From Opitutaceae bacterium (GTDB lineage Bacteria > Verrucomicrobiota > Verrucomicrobiia > Opitutales > Opitutaceae): a stretch of DNA of 64,000 bases. The notes under the pieces are model-generated. The model was not told the DNA's origin and searched no databases. It saw nothing but the letters and a program-made list of their open reading frames with translations. A program made the position numbers and the translations under genes. Location: assembly GCA_027482185.1 (NCBI GenBank), contig JAIXWF010000015.1, forward strand, positions 310,001 through 374,000, written 5' to 3'. This document shows, one piece after another, positions 17,373-26,429 of this stretch (position 1 is its first letter; every line of letters begins with the position of its first letter).

Positions 17373-19580
17373 TCAGAAACGGAATTCGGCCGAAAGGCGG
17401 TAGGACGTGGGGTCGCCGAGCGAAATGGAGCTCGGGTAGTACTTTTCGTTGAAGAGATTCGAGACCGTGAGGTTGTAGCTCACGGGCTTGCCGAAGACCT
17501 TGGTCGCGTAGCCGGCGCGGGCGTTCACGACGACGCGGGGATCGAGCAAGTACGGGTACGGATCGTTGGTCTCGAAGGCCTTCGCCTGGCCGCGGTAGGC
17601 GATGTTGGCGCCGGCGGAGGCGCCCTTGAGCCAGCCGGAGGCGAACCGGTACGAAGTCGTCACCGTCCACGCATGCGTGGGCGAGCGGATCTGCGCGCGG
17701 CCGACGATGGCGGGGTTGGCGGGATTCTTGGAAACGAACGAGTGCGTCTGCGTGTAGCCGCCGACGACCTGGAAATCCTTGGTGACATTGGCGGCGAGGC
17801 GAAGCTCGAAGCCCTTGGCCTGGTTTTCGCCGACCTGCGTCTCGTAGGTGTAGGCGCCGATGGCGTCGACGGCGTTGAAGGACTGGCGGCCGTTGATGTT
17901 GACGGTGCGGAAGACGGTACCCTGGCCGCTGTAGCGGCCGTCGCCGAAGTCGAATTTGAAACCGTAGTCGTAGCCCTTGGCGATGAGCGGGTCGAAGGGC
18001 GTCTGCGAGCGGTCGGCGTTGGTGCGGAGCGAGGTGATCTGGCGGAACGACTCGGAGTAGTTGGCGTAGAGGCCGAGCGCCTTGGTGGCGCGGAGGACGG
18101 CGCCGGCCTGGGGCGTGGTGCGGTCGCGCTCGATGCGCAGGCGGGTGTTGGCGACGTAGTTGAGCGTGAGGCTTTGGATTTTCGAATAGTTGAGGCCGCC
18201 GAGGAACATCAGGCGCTCGTCGAAGAGCGCGAGGGCGTCGACGAGGTAGAACTTGTCGTCCCAGAAACGCGCGCCGCTCACGCCCGAGACGCGGAGCGCG
18301 GCGAGCGGGGGCACGGTGCGGTCCCAGGTCGCGGGGTTGGCGAGGTCCCAGTTGGGCGGCGTGGGAACGCCGAGGCCGCCGGCGACACCGGAGACGCGGC
18401 TTTCGCTGTAGCTGCGGGCGGAGACGTATTCCCAGCCGGCGACGAGCCGCGTGTAGTGGCGCTTGGAGAAATCGAAACGCGCCGCGACGTTGAACGTGTT
18501 GGCGAAGGTCTGGCCGTTGCCGTAGCTGCCGCTGAGGCTGCGCGAATACGGCAATTGGCCGGCGGGTGTGGCGGCGGTGAGGGCGATCGAGGTGGCGGAG
18601 GCCTCGTAGGCGTTGCGGCGGAAACTGGTCACGCCGGCGACATTGCGCACGACGATGCGGTCGGTGAACGCATGCTCGAGGGTGGCGGAGTAGATGCGGT
18701 TGCCGGTGTGCGTGCCGAGGCCGGGGCCTTGGCCGTTCCACGTGCGCGGGATCATGTCGGCGAACTTCACGACGAAGGGCGCGACGACGCGGTTGTTGTA
18801 ACGGGGCCAGTTGGCGACGCCCGTGAGGTCCATATCGGCGGACTCGAGATCGAGCGTGAGCGAGGTCCCTTTGCGCGGCGCCCAGCGGATGACGGGGGCG
18901 ATGAACCGCTTCTTCATCTCGTCGTAATCGCGGTAGCCGTCGCGGTCGGTCCAGGAGCCGTCGACGCGGTAGGTGAGCGTGCCGGACTTGTTCAGGGCGC
19001 CGGTGGTGCCGAGTTCGGCGCGGTAGTAGGCCCAGGAGCCGACCTCGAGGCGGAGGCTGGAGGCGCGGCGGGCGGAGGGCTGCTTGGTGACGGTGTTGGC
19101 GACGCCGCCCGGATCGAGCTGGCCGTAGAGGACGGAAGCGGGTCCGTTGACGACCTCGACGCGGGCGACGTTGGCGGAGTCGTAGCTGCGGAGGTTGGTG
19201 TTGCCGTTGCGCGCGCTGAAGAACGTCGTGAAGCCGCGGATGGTGTAGCTCTCGAGGTTGCCGGTGGCGGCGCGCTGCGAGCTCTGCACGCCGGAGGACA
19301 GGCCGACGATGTCGAAGACCTCGGTGAGACCGTAGTCCTTGAAGAGTTGCTCCGTGATGATGTCGATCGAGACGGGCATTTTCTTCAGCTCGGTGGCCAC
19401 GCGCGTGGCGCTGATCGAGTTGGTGGCGGCGTAGCCCGACTCGGACTCCGACTGGATCGTGAACGCGGGCAGGAGGACGGTCTCGTCCGCGGCGGGTTTG
19501 GCGGGCACGGCGGCCTGGGCGAACAGCGCGGCGGGGGCGGCCAGGGAAGCGGCCAGGCAGCGGCGGAACGGAGTGGACAT
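17373..19580 (-). CDS. TonB-dependent receptor (siderophore-receptor-like)
   Basis: 735 residues from ATG 19580, the size of a classical TonB receptor and smaller than its neighbours. A signal peptide runs to about A21. The plug has KKMPVSIDIITEQLFKDYGL, YTIRGFTTFFSARNG and VNGPASVLYGQLDPGGVAN, all close to ferrichrome/FhuE-type receptors. The barrel ends in SYRLSAEFRF with the terminal Phe needed by the assembly machinery. Being inside a LacI-controlled glycan locus, it may carry an oligosaccharide or a cofactor rather than iron; sequence alone does not decide. It heads the minus-strand unit, with operator O3 97 bp upstream. Confidence 0.92.
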   Translation of the reverse strand: MSTPFRRCLAASLAAPAALFAQAAVPAKPAADETVLLPAFTIQSESESGYAATNSISATRVATELKKMPVSIDIITEQLFKDYGLTEVFDIVGLSSGVQSSQRAATGNLESYTIRGFTTFFSARNGNTNLRSYDSANVARVEVVNGPASVLYGQLDPGGVANTVTKQPSARRASSLRLEVGSWAYYRAELGTTGALNKSGTLTYRVDGSWTDRDGYRDYDEMKKRFIAPVIRWAPRKGTSLTLDLESADMDLTGVANWPRYNNRVVAPFVVKFADMIPRTWNGQGPGLGTHTGNRIYSATLEHAFTDRIVVRNVAGVTSFRRNAYEASATSIALTAATPAGQLPYSRSLSGSYGNGQTFANTFNVAARFDFSKRHYTRLVAGWEYVSARSYSESRVSGVAGGLGVPTPPNWDLANPATWDRTVPPLAALRVSGVSGARFWDDKFYLVDALALFDERLMFLGGLNYSKIQSLTLNYVANTRLRIERDRTTPQAGAVLRATKALGLYANYSESFRQITSLRTNADRSQTPFDPLIAKGYDYGFKFDFGDGRYSGQGTVFRTVNINGRQSFNAVDAIGAYTYETQVGENQAKGFELRLAANVTKDFQVVGGYTQTHSFVSKNPANPAIVGRAQIRSPTHAWTVTTSYRFASGWLKGASAGANIAYRGQAKAFETNDPYPYLLDPRVVVNARAGYATKVFGKPVSYNLTVSNLFNEKYYPSSISLGDPTSYRLSAEFRF

Positions 19581-19676
19581 GGGAAGGCGGCAGGGAAGCG
19601 GGGACGGGGCGGGGCGGACGGAACCGGGGGTGCCAAGGGGAAACGCCGCCGCCGCGGGATTCGCAAACGCGGCGCC

Positions 19677-19692
19677 GGTGAAATCGTTCACC
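19677..19692. promoter_or_regulatory. LacI-type operator O3
   Basis: GGTGAAATCGTTCACC lies 97 bp upstream of the TonB receptor ATG (19580) on the minus strand and 53 bp from O4. O3 and O4 together occupy the divergent region between the receptor and the lacI-type gene, a layout that would allow looping or joint repression. Confidence 0.8.
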
Positions 19693-19744
19693 CAGCCGCG
19701 CCCGAGACCGGCGCGATTTGCGGCTGGCCTCGGGCGGGGCGCCG

Positions 19745-19760
19745 GGTGAACTCGTTCACC
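19745..19760. promoter_or_regulatory. LacI-type operator O4, touching the regulator's start codon
   Basis: GGTGAACTCGTTCACC ends one base before ATG 19761 of the LacI-family gene. A repressor bound here would block transcription of its own gene, indicating autoregulation. Confidence 0.82.
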
Positions 19761-20846
19761 ATGGCGGCCGTTTCCCCGCGGGTGGTAACCCTCAAGATGC
19801 TGGCGGAACACACCGGGCTTTCGCTCGCGACGGTGTCGTACGCCCTGCGGCAGCACCCCAAGATCCCGGCGGACACGCGGGAAAAAGTCGCGGCGGCCGC
19901 GGCGGCGCTCGGGTACCGGCCGAATCCGCGGGTCGCGAGCCTGATGGCGCATATCCGCGGGGCGCAGGCGCGGAACCACCCCGAGCGGCTGGCGTTCGTG
20001 TGGGTGCACACGGACCGGGCCGAGGCGCGGCGGAATCCCTTCCTGCGGAACGTGCTGGCCGGGGCGCGCGAACGCGCGGCGCAGACCGGGTTCACACTCG
20101 ACGAATTCTGGACCGAGGACCCCGGCATGACGGACCGCCGGCTGCAGGAGATCATCCGGGCGCGCGGCATCGTCGGCGTGGTGCTTTCGCCGGTGACGAC
20201 GGCGGAGGCGGCGGTGACGCTGGACTGGGAGTGGCGGCACTTCGCCGCGGCGGTGATCGGCAACGTGACCTGGGAGCCGGAGCTCCACCACGCCGGCCAC
20301 CACCACTACCTCGGGATGCGGACGGCGCTGCGCGAACTGGCGGCGCTGGGTTGCGCGCGGCCCGCGGCGCTGATCGAGGCGGCGAGCAACGAACGGGGCA
20401 AGAACGCCTGGGTCGGCGCGTTTCTCACCCACCATCCGGCGGCGCGGGCGGCGCGCCGCCTGATCCGCGTGGTGCCGGCGGACACGGCGGAGAACCTCGG
20501 CGCCTGGCTGCGCGCGGCGCGGCCGGACGCCCTCGTGGTCAGCGAATGCGGTTTGCTCGACCAACGCGGCGTGCGCGCCGCGGCCCGCGGCCTGCCGGTC
20601 GCGACGCTCTACTGGAGCGACGCGGCGCCGGCCGGCGTGGGCGGGATCGACCAGTGCTACGACCGCGCCGCGGGGCACGCGGTCGATCTCGTGGTGGCGC
20701 AGCTCAACGCCAACGAGACCGGCGTGCCCGACCTGCCGCGCATGATGCTGTTTCCCGGCCGCTGGGTGGCGCCGGCGGGCCCGAAGCCGACGGCGGCCCG
20801 GGCCCGGCGCCGACCGGCGCCGCTCAGTACGAGAGGCGCGTCGTGA
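19761..20846 (+). CDS. LacI-family transcriptional regulator of the glycan locus
   Basis: 361 residues. ATG 19761 puts the helix-turn-helix in the usual place: VTLKMLAEHTGLSLATVSYA at residues 9-28, followed by the hinge-helix region (LGYRPNPRVASLMAHI). The rest is a periplasmic-binding-protein-like effector domain (AVIGNVTWEPELHHAG, AALIEAASNERGKNAWVGAF, DALVVSECGLLDQRGV). The last 25 residues are basic and unconserved in appearance, and the gene's 3' end overlaps the convergent TonB receptor by 23 bp (20824-20846), so the tail may be a read-through extension. Five matching palindromes in this window are its likely operators. The effector is presumably a breakdown product of the target glycan. 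Confidence 0.92.
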   Translation: MAAVSPRVVTLKMLAEHTGLSLATVSYALRQHPKIPADTREKVAAAAAALGYRPNPRVASLMAHIRGAQARNHPERLAFVWVHTDRAEARRNPFLRNVLAGARERAAQTGFTLDEFWTEDPGMTDRRLQEIIRARGIVGVVLSPVTTAEAAVTLDWEWRHFAAAVIGNVTWEPELHHAGHHHYLGMRTALRELAALGCARPAALIEAASNERGKNAWVGAFLTHHPAARAARRLIRVVPADTAENLGAWLRAARPDALVVSECGLLDQRGVRAAARGLPVATLYWSDAAPAGVGGIDQCYDRAAGHAVDLVVAQLNANETGVPDLPRMMLFPGRWVAPAGPKPTAARARRRPAPLSTRGAS

Positions 20847-23800
20847 TCGCGAGGCGGCGCGGGGTGTTGAACCAGCCGGCGTAGCGGAACGTGCCGTTGG
20901 CGCTGCTGATCTGGTAAAGGACTTCCTGGGCGTCGAAGAGGTTCGACACGTTGACCTGCACGGAGGCGCGGACGAAACGGTTCACGCGGAAGCTGTAGGA
21001 GGCGAAGAAGTCGTTCAGGAAACGGTTCGGGTAGTAGTACATTTTCCGGGCCCCGCCGGCGGCCGCGTCCGTGTACATGTAGGCGCGGTGGTTCTGCTGG
21101 AAGCTGGAGGTGAGGCCGAGGCGCAGCCCGCGGAGGCGGCCCTCGGAGAACGCGTAGGAGTTGACCCAGCTGTAGGCGCGCTCGGCGTAGCCGGTGGTCT
21201 TTTCGCCGGCGCGGCGGACGATCCAGGTGCCGCCGGAAGGCGAGACGAAGCCGAGCTGGTGGTCGGTGATCGGGAGGCCCGCGACGCCGGTGCCGACGCC
21301 CGGGGTATCGAGGCCGAGCTGCTGGGCGTTGGTGATCTGGCCGCCTTCGCGGTCGACGACGGCGTAGTACGGGCTGTTCGGATCGCGCATCATCGCGAGC
21401 GAAAGCGGCACCTGGGGCGAGGTCGGGTCGAGCGGATCCGAGGATACCAGGAAAGGCGTGATCGCGGCCGTCGGGCTGGTCCGGATACCCACGACGGTCT
21501 GGCCGCCGACGGTGGTGGTGTTGAACTGGTCGTTGTAGAACTGGGGCAGCTCGACGTTGCTGCGTTCGGAGCCGTTGGCGGTGGCGAAATTGATGCGGGT
21601 TTCCCAGCCGCGGAGCGGGCGGGCGCTGAGCGTCACATTGAAGCCGTCGGACGTCTTGCTGTAGGTGTACGCGTTGCCGCCGAAACGGCCGTTGATGCCG
21701 TTGGGGTCGATGTCGTCGCGGTTGCCGAAGGTCGCGGTGAAGTTCTGCGCCTCGGACTGGTAGTAGTTGACGTTGCCGGAGAGGCGGCGGTCGAAGAGGT
21801 CGAGCTTGAAGCCGATGTCCTTGCTGACGCCTTTGCCCGGGGGCAGCGGGTTGTTGAAGAGGTCGCGGGTGGTATCGAAGTTGATCTTGCCGTTCGACGC
21901 GTAGTTGAGGGACAGGCGGAGATTCTTGATCGGGGTGTCGACGACGCCGCCGAGGTTCAGGCTGTCGTAGGAAATGGGACCGCGCTTGATGCCGAGGGCC
22001 TTGCGGAGACCCGTGGCCTCCTCGCTGCGGAGGCCGGCCATGGTGTCGATGCGGCCGCCCCACCATTCGGAGAAGAGGCTGGCGCCCCAGCTCTTTTCGT
22101 CGGTGTCGTCCATGATGTAGGACCCGTTGGACGGGTTGCCGGTGGTGGCATTGGTGCCGCCGGACATGCCCATGGGATTTGCGGCGGTGGGCGGGACGGC
22201 GCCGGCGTAGACCTGCGGCGCCTGCCGGTAGGTGCGGCCGTTGGGATGCTTGACCACGGTCACGGGCCAATCCTGGCCGCCGATGATGGTCTCCGGGGAC
22301 ATGGGGACCCAGACGGCGGGCATCACGTTGCGGCCGGACTCGGCGTTGTTGATGTTGGCGAGATTCTGGATGATGGCGCCGCTGGAGTCGGTTTCGTAGA
22401 AGCGGATCGTGTACTGGTTGGACCAGCTTTCCATGACTTGGCGGAAAACGTTGGCCTGGTGGCGGCCGAACCACTTGCCGAGGTCCTTCTGGTAGGCGAT
22501 GGCGCCGCGGTAGCCGCGGGCGCCGGTGAAGAACGGCGTGCCCACCAGGGAGGTGTTGAACGCCCACTTCTGCCCGATCTGGCCCGTGACGGGATCGACG
22601 TAGTTGTTGCCGGTGGCCCCGGGCGCGAAGACCGTCGTGCTGGACGCGCGGGGCGCCTCGTTGACGCGGGCGTCATGGCCGTAGCGAAGCTGGACCGCGA
22701 GGCCTTCGGCGAGCGTGGCCTCCGCGACGACGGACTTGATGCGGTTGATGTAGTAGTCGCGGTGATACGGGCCGACAGCGGAGTCGACCTTGTCGAGGTC
22801 GATGGCACCTCCGGTCAACGCGACGAACTCGGGGAACGCGACGAGGTAGCGGGCGCTCTTGTTGTCGACGTTGGTGGCCGTGGTGTTGCCGGGCACGTTG
22901 ACAATGGGCGCGCCGAGCGGATCGCGCGCCGGCAATTGCCAGGACAGCGGGGCGCGGACCGTCGCGGCCTGGGCGAAGATCGTATCGCGGGTGTAGTAGC
23001 GGTACTCGCCGCGGAACTGGAGGCGCTTCCACGGCTGGATCGTGGCGGTGACATGGTAGCCTTCCGCGGTGCGGCCGAGGCCGGGGCGGGAGTACTTGGT
23101 GTCGTCCTTCACGCCGTTGAAGCGGACGCCGAAGTACTTTTCGCCGACGCTGGCGTCGACGGTGTAGCGGCGGGAGCCCTCGGAGTCGCCGGTGGCGCTG
23201 AGGATCATCGACGGCCGCCGGTTCAGGTAGGCGCGCTTGGAAGCGCTGGTGATGACGCCGCCGGCGTCGCCGGAGCCAAAGAGCAGGGAATTGGAACCGC
23301 CGATGGCCTCGACGCGCTCGATGTCGAAGGTATCGAGCAGGGTCGTGTCGGAACGCAGGAAACCGTCGCGGCGCGGATTGTTGATCTGGAGTCCGCGCAT
23401 CGTCATCGACTTCGGGTCCTGGCGGTCGCCGTCGACCATGCCGCGCACGTCCTCGCCGCCGTTGATCACGGCGGCGCCGAGGCCGCCGATTTTCCAGAGC
23501 ATGTCCGTCATGTCGACGGTGCCCATGTCGTCGAGCATCTGGCGGTTGAAGATCTTGGCGTCGAGGGGCGTCTTGTTGAGGGAGAGATTCGTGCCCGTGA
23601 CGGAATTGGTGTTGGTGGCGTCGTAGGTGTCGGACTCGTCGGCCTTCACTTCGAACACATTGAGGAGGACGGCGTCCTCGCGGGCCGGGACGGCCTTGCC
23701 CTCGTCGGCGCGGAGCGCGGCGAGTTCGGCGGCGTCGAGTTTGCCGTCCTTGTTCTTGTCGTACTTGGCCACCTGGGCGGGCGTGGGCACGGCGGAGGCG

Positions 23801-23904
23801 GCCGGGGCGGTCTGGGCCGCGGCGCGGCCGGCGAAGATCGAAGCCAGCAGCGCGAGAGGGAGCGCCCGGCGGACAACGGCAGACGGAAGCAGGGTGTAGG
23901 ACAT
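20824..23904 (-). CDS. TonB-dependent receptor with an N-terminal EF-hand
   Basis: 1026 residues from ATG 23904. After a signal peptide (1-30) there is a perfect 12-residue EF-hand loop, D49-K-N51-K-D53-G-K55-L-D57-A-A-E60, before the plug domain (LLNVFEVKADESDTYDATN). The plug has MTMRGLQINNPRRDGFLR and EAIGGSNSLLFGSGDAGG; the barrel ends in RRLAITTRLSY. It is a paralogue of the receptor at 14386-17343, which lacks the EF-hand. The EF-hand would face the periplasm and may bind calcium, a common partner of anionic algal glycans; that is inference. Operator O5 lies 103 bp upstream, and the stop codon lies inside the convergent LacI gene. Confidence 0.93.
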   Translation of the reverse strand: MSYTLLPSAVVRRALPLALLASIFAGRAAAQTAPAASAVPTPAQVAKYDKNKDGKLDAAELAALRADEGKAVPAREDAVLLNVFEVKADESDTYDATNTNSVTGTNLSLNKTPLDAKIFNRQMLDDMGTVDMTDMLWKIGGLGAAVINGGEDVRGMVDGDRQDPKSMTMRGLQINNPRRDGFLRSDTTLLDTFDIERVEAIGGSNSLLFGSGDAGGVITSASKRAYLNRRPSMILSATGDSEGSRRYTVDASVGEKYFGVRFNGVKDDTKYSRPGLGRTAEGYHVTATIQPWKRLQFRGEYRYYTRDTIFAQAATVRAPLSWQLPARDPLGAPIVNVPGNTTATNVDNKSARYLVAFPEFVALTGGAIDLDKVDSAVGPYHRDYYINRIKSVVAEATLAEGLAVQLRYGHDARVNEAPRASSTTVFAPGATGNNYVDPVTGQIGQKWAFNTSLVGTPFFTGARGYRGAIAYQKDLGKWFGRHQANVFRQVMESWSNQYTIRFYETDSSGAIIQNLANINNAESGRNVMPAVWVPMSPETIIGGQDWPVTVVKHPNGRTYRQAPQVYAGAVPPTAANPMGMSGGTNATTGNPSNGSYIMDDTDEKSWGASLFSEWWGGRIDTMAGLRSEEATGLRKALGIKRGPISYDSLNLGGVVDTPIKNLRLSLNYASNGKINFDTTRDLFNNPLPPGKGVSKDIGFKLDLFDRRLSGNVNYYQSEAQNFTATFGNRDDIDPNGINGRFGGNAYTYSKTSDGFNVTLSARPLRGWETRINFATANGSERSNVELPQFYNDQFNTTTVGGQTVVGIRTSPTAAITPFLVSSDPLDPTSPQVPLSLAMMRDPNSPYYAVVDREGGQITNAQQLGLDTPGVGTGVAGLPITDHQLGFVSPSGGTWIVRRAGEKTTGYAERAYSWVNSYAFSEGRLRGLRLGLTSSFQQNHRAYMYTDAAAGGARKMYYYPNRFLNDFFASYSFRVNRFVRASVQVNVSNLFDAQEVLYQISSANGTFRYAGWFNTPRRLAITTRLSY

Positions 23905-23932
23905 GGGGGTGACGGACAAGAGGCAGGGAGAT

Positions 23933-23942
23933 CCGCGGAAAA
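23933..23942. repeat. Third copy of CCGCGGAAAA
   Basis: Same decamer as the pair at 7090-7115, here 29 bp upstream of the EF-hand receptor's ATG, between it and operator O5. Confidence 0.35.
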
Positions 23943-24006
23943 ACTGCGGACGGCGGGGAAGGACCGAAGCTCGCGAAGAGACCGGGCCGGATGCAAGGAC
24001 CGAATC

Positions 24007-24022
24007 GGTGAACGCGTTCACC
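24007..24022. promoter_or_regulatory. LacI-type operator O5, perfect palindrome in a divergent promoter region
   Basis: GGTGAACGCGTTCACC is a perfect 16-bp palindrome and the best representative of the set. It lies 103 bp upstream of the minus-strand receptor (ATG 23904) and 113 bp upstream of the plus-strand FAD oxidoreductase (ATG 24135), so one site could control both directions. Confidence 0.85.
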
Positions 24023-24134
24023 AAAAGCGGGATTGCGGCGCCGGCCCGGGGCGGATTCACCCTTCGCCTCTGCGCCGCGTCCCGTGGCGTCACGCCACCC
24101 CGCCCCGCCCTTCCTCCGGGCTTTTGCTACCGCC

Positions 24135-26417
24135 ATGTTGTCCGCTCCCGCCGCGGCCCGCCGCGACCTCCACCAGCGCACGCTGACCGCCGACCTCGTC
24201 GTCGTCGGCGGCGGCCTCTCGGGCACCTGTGCCGCCATCACTGCGGCACGCGCCGGCAGCAAAGTGATTCTGGTGCAGGACCGTCCCGTCCTCGGCGGCA
24301 ACGCGTCGAGCGAGGTGCGACTCTGGATCCTCGGGGCAACCTCACACATGGGGAACAACAACCGCTGGGCCCGCGAGGGCGGCCTGGTGGACGAGCTGCT
24401 CGTCGAAAACACCTTCCGCAACCCCGAGGGCAACCCGTGGTTCGTCGACACCCTGCTGCTCGAAAAGGCCGTGGCCGAGCCCAACCTCACGCTGCTGCTG
24501 AACACCGCGGTCCACGAAGTCGAGAAGGGCCCGGACGACCGCATCGCCGCCGTCCGCGGCTTCTGCGCGCAGAATTCCACCGCGTACGAATTGCGCGCGC
24601 CGCTGTTCTGCGACGCCTCGGGCGACGGCATCGTCGGCTTCCTCGCCGGGGCCGCGTTCCGCATGGGCGCGGAGAGCCGCGCCGAGTTCGGCGAGAAGTT
24701 CGCGCCGTCCAAGGACTACGGCGAGCTGCTCGGGCATTCGCTGTATTTCTATTCCAAGGACACGGGCCGGCCCGTGCGCTTCGTGCCGCCCGCGTACGCG
24801 CTGCGCGACATCACGAAGATCCCGCGCTACCGCAGCTTCTCCACGCGCAACTACGGCTGCCGGCTCTGGTGGCTCGAGTACGGCGGCCGGCTCGACACCG
24901 TGCACGATACCGAGACGATCAAGTGGGAGCTCTGGAAGGTCGTGTACGGCGTCTGGGACTACATCAAGAACTCGGGCCGGTTCCCCGAGGCCGCCAACCT
25001 CACCCTCGAATGGGTCGGCTCCATCCCCGGCAAACGCGAGAGCCGGCGCTTCGAGGGCGACACCTGGCTGATCCAGCAGGACATCGTCGAGCAGCGCGCG
25101 CACGCCGACGCCGTCGCCTTCGGCGGCTGGTCGATCGACCTGCACCCGGCGGACGGCGTCTTCAGCGAGAAGCCCGGCTGCAACCAATGGCACGCGAAGG
25201 GCGTTTACCAGATTCCGTACCGCTGCCTCTACAGCCGCAACATCCCCAACCTCTTCCTCGCCGGCCGGATCATCAGCGCGTCGCACGTCGCCTTCGGCTC
25301 CAGCCGCGTCATGGGCACCTGCGCCACCGTCGGCGAAGCCGTGGGCCAGGCCGCCGACTATTGCCGCCGCCACGGGCTCCTGCCCCGCGCCGCCGGTGCG
25401 CCGGAACGCATCGCGGCACTGCAGACGGAGTTGCTGCGGATCGGCCACCACCTTCCCGGGTTCGCGTTGCGCGACCCGGACGACCTCGCGGCCCGGGCGG
25501 AACTCGCCGCCTCGAGCGAGCTCGCCCTGGCCGCGCTCGCGCCGGACGGCCCAGTGGTCCCGCTCGGCGCGCGCCGCGCGCTCATGCTGCCCGTCGCGGC
25601 CGGCGACCGGCTCGATCTCACCGTATTCACGCACTCCGCCGCCGCGGGCGAGCTGCGCGCCGAGCTCCGCCAGAGCAGCCGCGCCGACAACCACACGCCG
25701 GACGTCACCCTCGAAACGCTCACCGTGCGCGTCGAGACCGGCGCCGACCTGCCGTGCCGGCTGGCATTCAAACACACGTTCGCCGACGCGCGCTACGCGT
25801 TCGTCTGCTTCTTCGGCGACGCGACGATCGGCCTGCGGGGCTCGGAGCAGCGGCTCACCGGCGTGCTCGCGCTCTGCCATGAGGCCAACCACGCGGTCGC
25901 CGAATCCGCGGTGCAGACCCCGCCGGCCGACATCGGCGTGGACAAGTTCGAATTCTGGACGCCGCAGCGCCGCCCCGGCGGGCACAACCTCGCCTTCCGC
26001 CTCGCGCAACCGTTGACCGCGTTCCGCGCCGGCAACGTCGTCAACGGCATCGCTCGCCCCACCTCTCAGCCCAACGCCTGGGTCGCCGACTTCGCGGACC
26101 CGGCGCCAGCCCTCACCTTGCGTTGGGCGGAGCCGCAGACGATCGGCCGCATCGAGCTCGGGTTCGACACCGACTTCGACCACCCGATGGAATCCGTGCT
26201 TTGGGGCCACCCGGAACGGGAAATGCCGTTCTGCGTGCGGCGCTTCCGCGTGCGCGATGCCGCCGGCAACCTGCTCGCCGAGGTCATGGACAATCATCGC
26301 ACGCGGCAGACAATCGTGTTGCCCACGTCGGTGGTCACGACGGCGCTCCGGCTCGAACTCGAGGCGCCGGCCGCGCACGTGCCCGCGGCGCTGTTCGAGA
26401 TCCGGTGTTACCGCTGA
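24135..26417 (+). CDS. FAD-dependent oxidoreductase (FAD_oxidored family), cytosolic
   Basis: 760 residues from ATG 24135; no signal peptide, unlike the relative at 2224-4503. The dinucleotide-binding motif is VVVGGGLSGTCAAITAARAG, followed by RPVLGGNASSEVR and, later, GKRESRRFEGD, GGWSIDLHPADG, IPYRCLYSRNIPN and FLAGRIISASHVAFGSSRV. These landmarks are shared with the exported paralogue. The C-terminal third (about 480-760) is beta-rich and resembles discoidin-like modules (NVVNGIARP, GRIELGFDTDFDHP). It is followed after 12 bp by the sulfatase gene, then the MFS gene, forming a three-gene unit under O5. A role in oxidising an imported or desulfated sugar is inferred. Confidence 0.9.
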   Translation: MLSAPAAARRDLHQRTLTADLVVVGGGLSGTCAAITAARAGSKVILVQDRPVLGGNASSEVRLWILGATSHMGNNNRWAREGGLVDELLVENTFRNPEGNPWFVDTLLLEKAVAEPNLTLLLNTAVHEVEKGPDDRIAAVRGFCAQNSTAYELRAPLFCDASGDGIVGFLAGAAFRMGAESRAEFGEKFAPSKDYGELLGHSLYFYSKDTGRPVRFVPPAYALRDITKIPRYRSFSTRNYGCRLWWLEYGGRLDTVHDTETIKWELWKVVYGVWDYIKNSGRFPEAANLTLEWVGSIPGKRESRRFEGDTWLIQQDIVEQRAHADAVAFGGWSIDLHPADGVFSEKPGCNQWHAKGVYQIPYRCLYSRNIPNLFLAGRIISASHVAFGSSRVMGTCATVGEAVGQAADYCRRHGLLPRAAGAPERIAALQTELLRIGHHLPGFALRDPDDLAARAELAASSELALAALAPDGPVVPLGARRALMLPVAAGDRLDLTVFTHSAAAGELRAELRQSSRADNHTPDVTLETLTVRVETGADLPCRLAFKHTFADARYAFVCFFGDATIGLRGSEQRLTGVLALCHEANHAVAESAVQTPPADIGVDKFEFWTPQRRPGGHNLAFRLAQPLTAFRAGNVVNGIARPTSQPNAWVADFADPAPALTLRWAEPQTIGRIELGFDTDFDHPMESVLWGHPEREMPFCVRRFRVRDAAGNLLAEVMDNHRTRQTIVLPTSVVTTALRLELEAPAAHVPAALFEIRCYR

Positions 26418-26429
26418 GGCGGATCAGCG

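Noticed and set aside
14431-17403. 990-codon open frame antisense to the TonB receptor
   Set aside because: Same reason: low-complexity antisense translation; the minus strand holds the complete receptor.
17373-19580. Calling this receptor a siderophore transporter outright
   Set aside because: The plug resembles siderophore receptors, but the LacI operator and operon point to glycan uptake and no iron-regulated site is visible.
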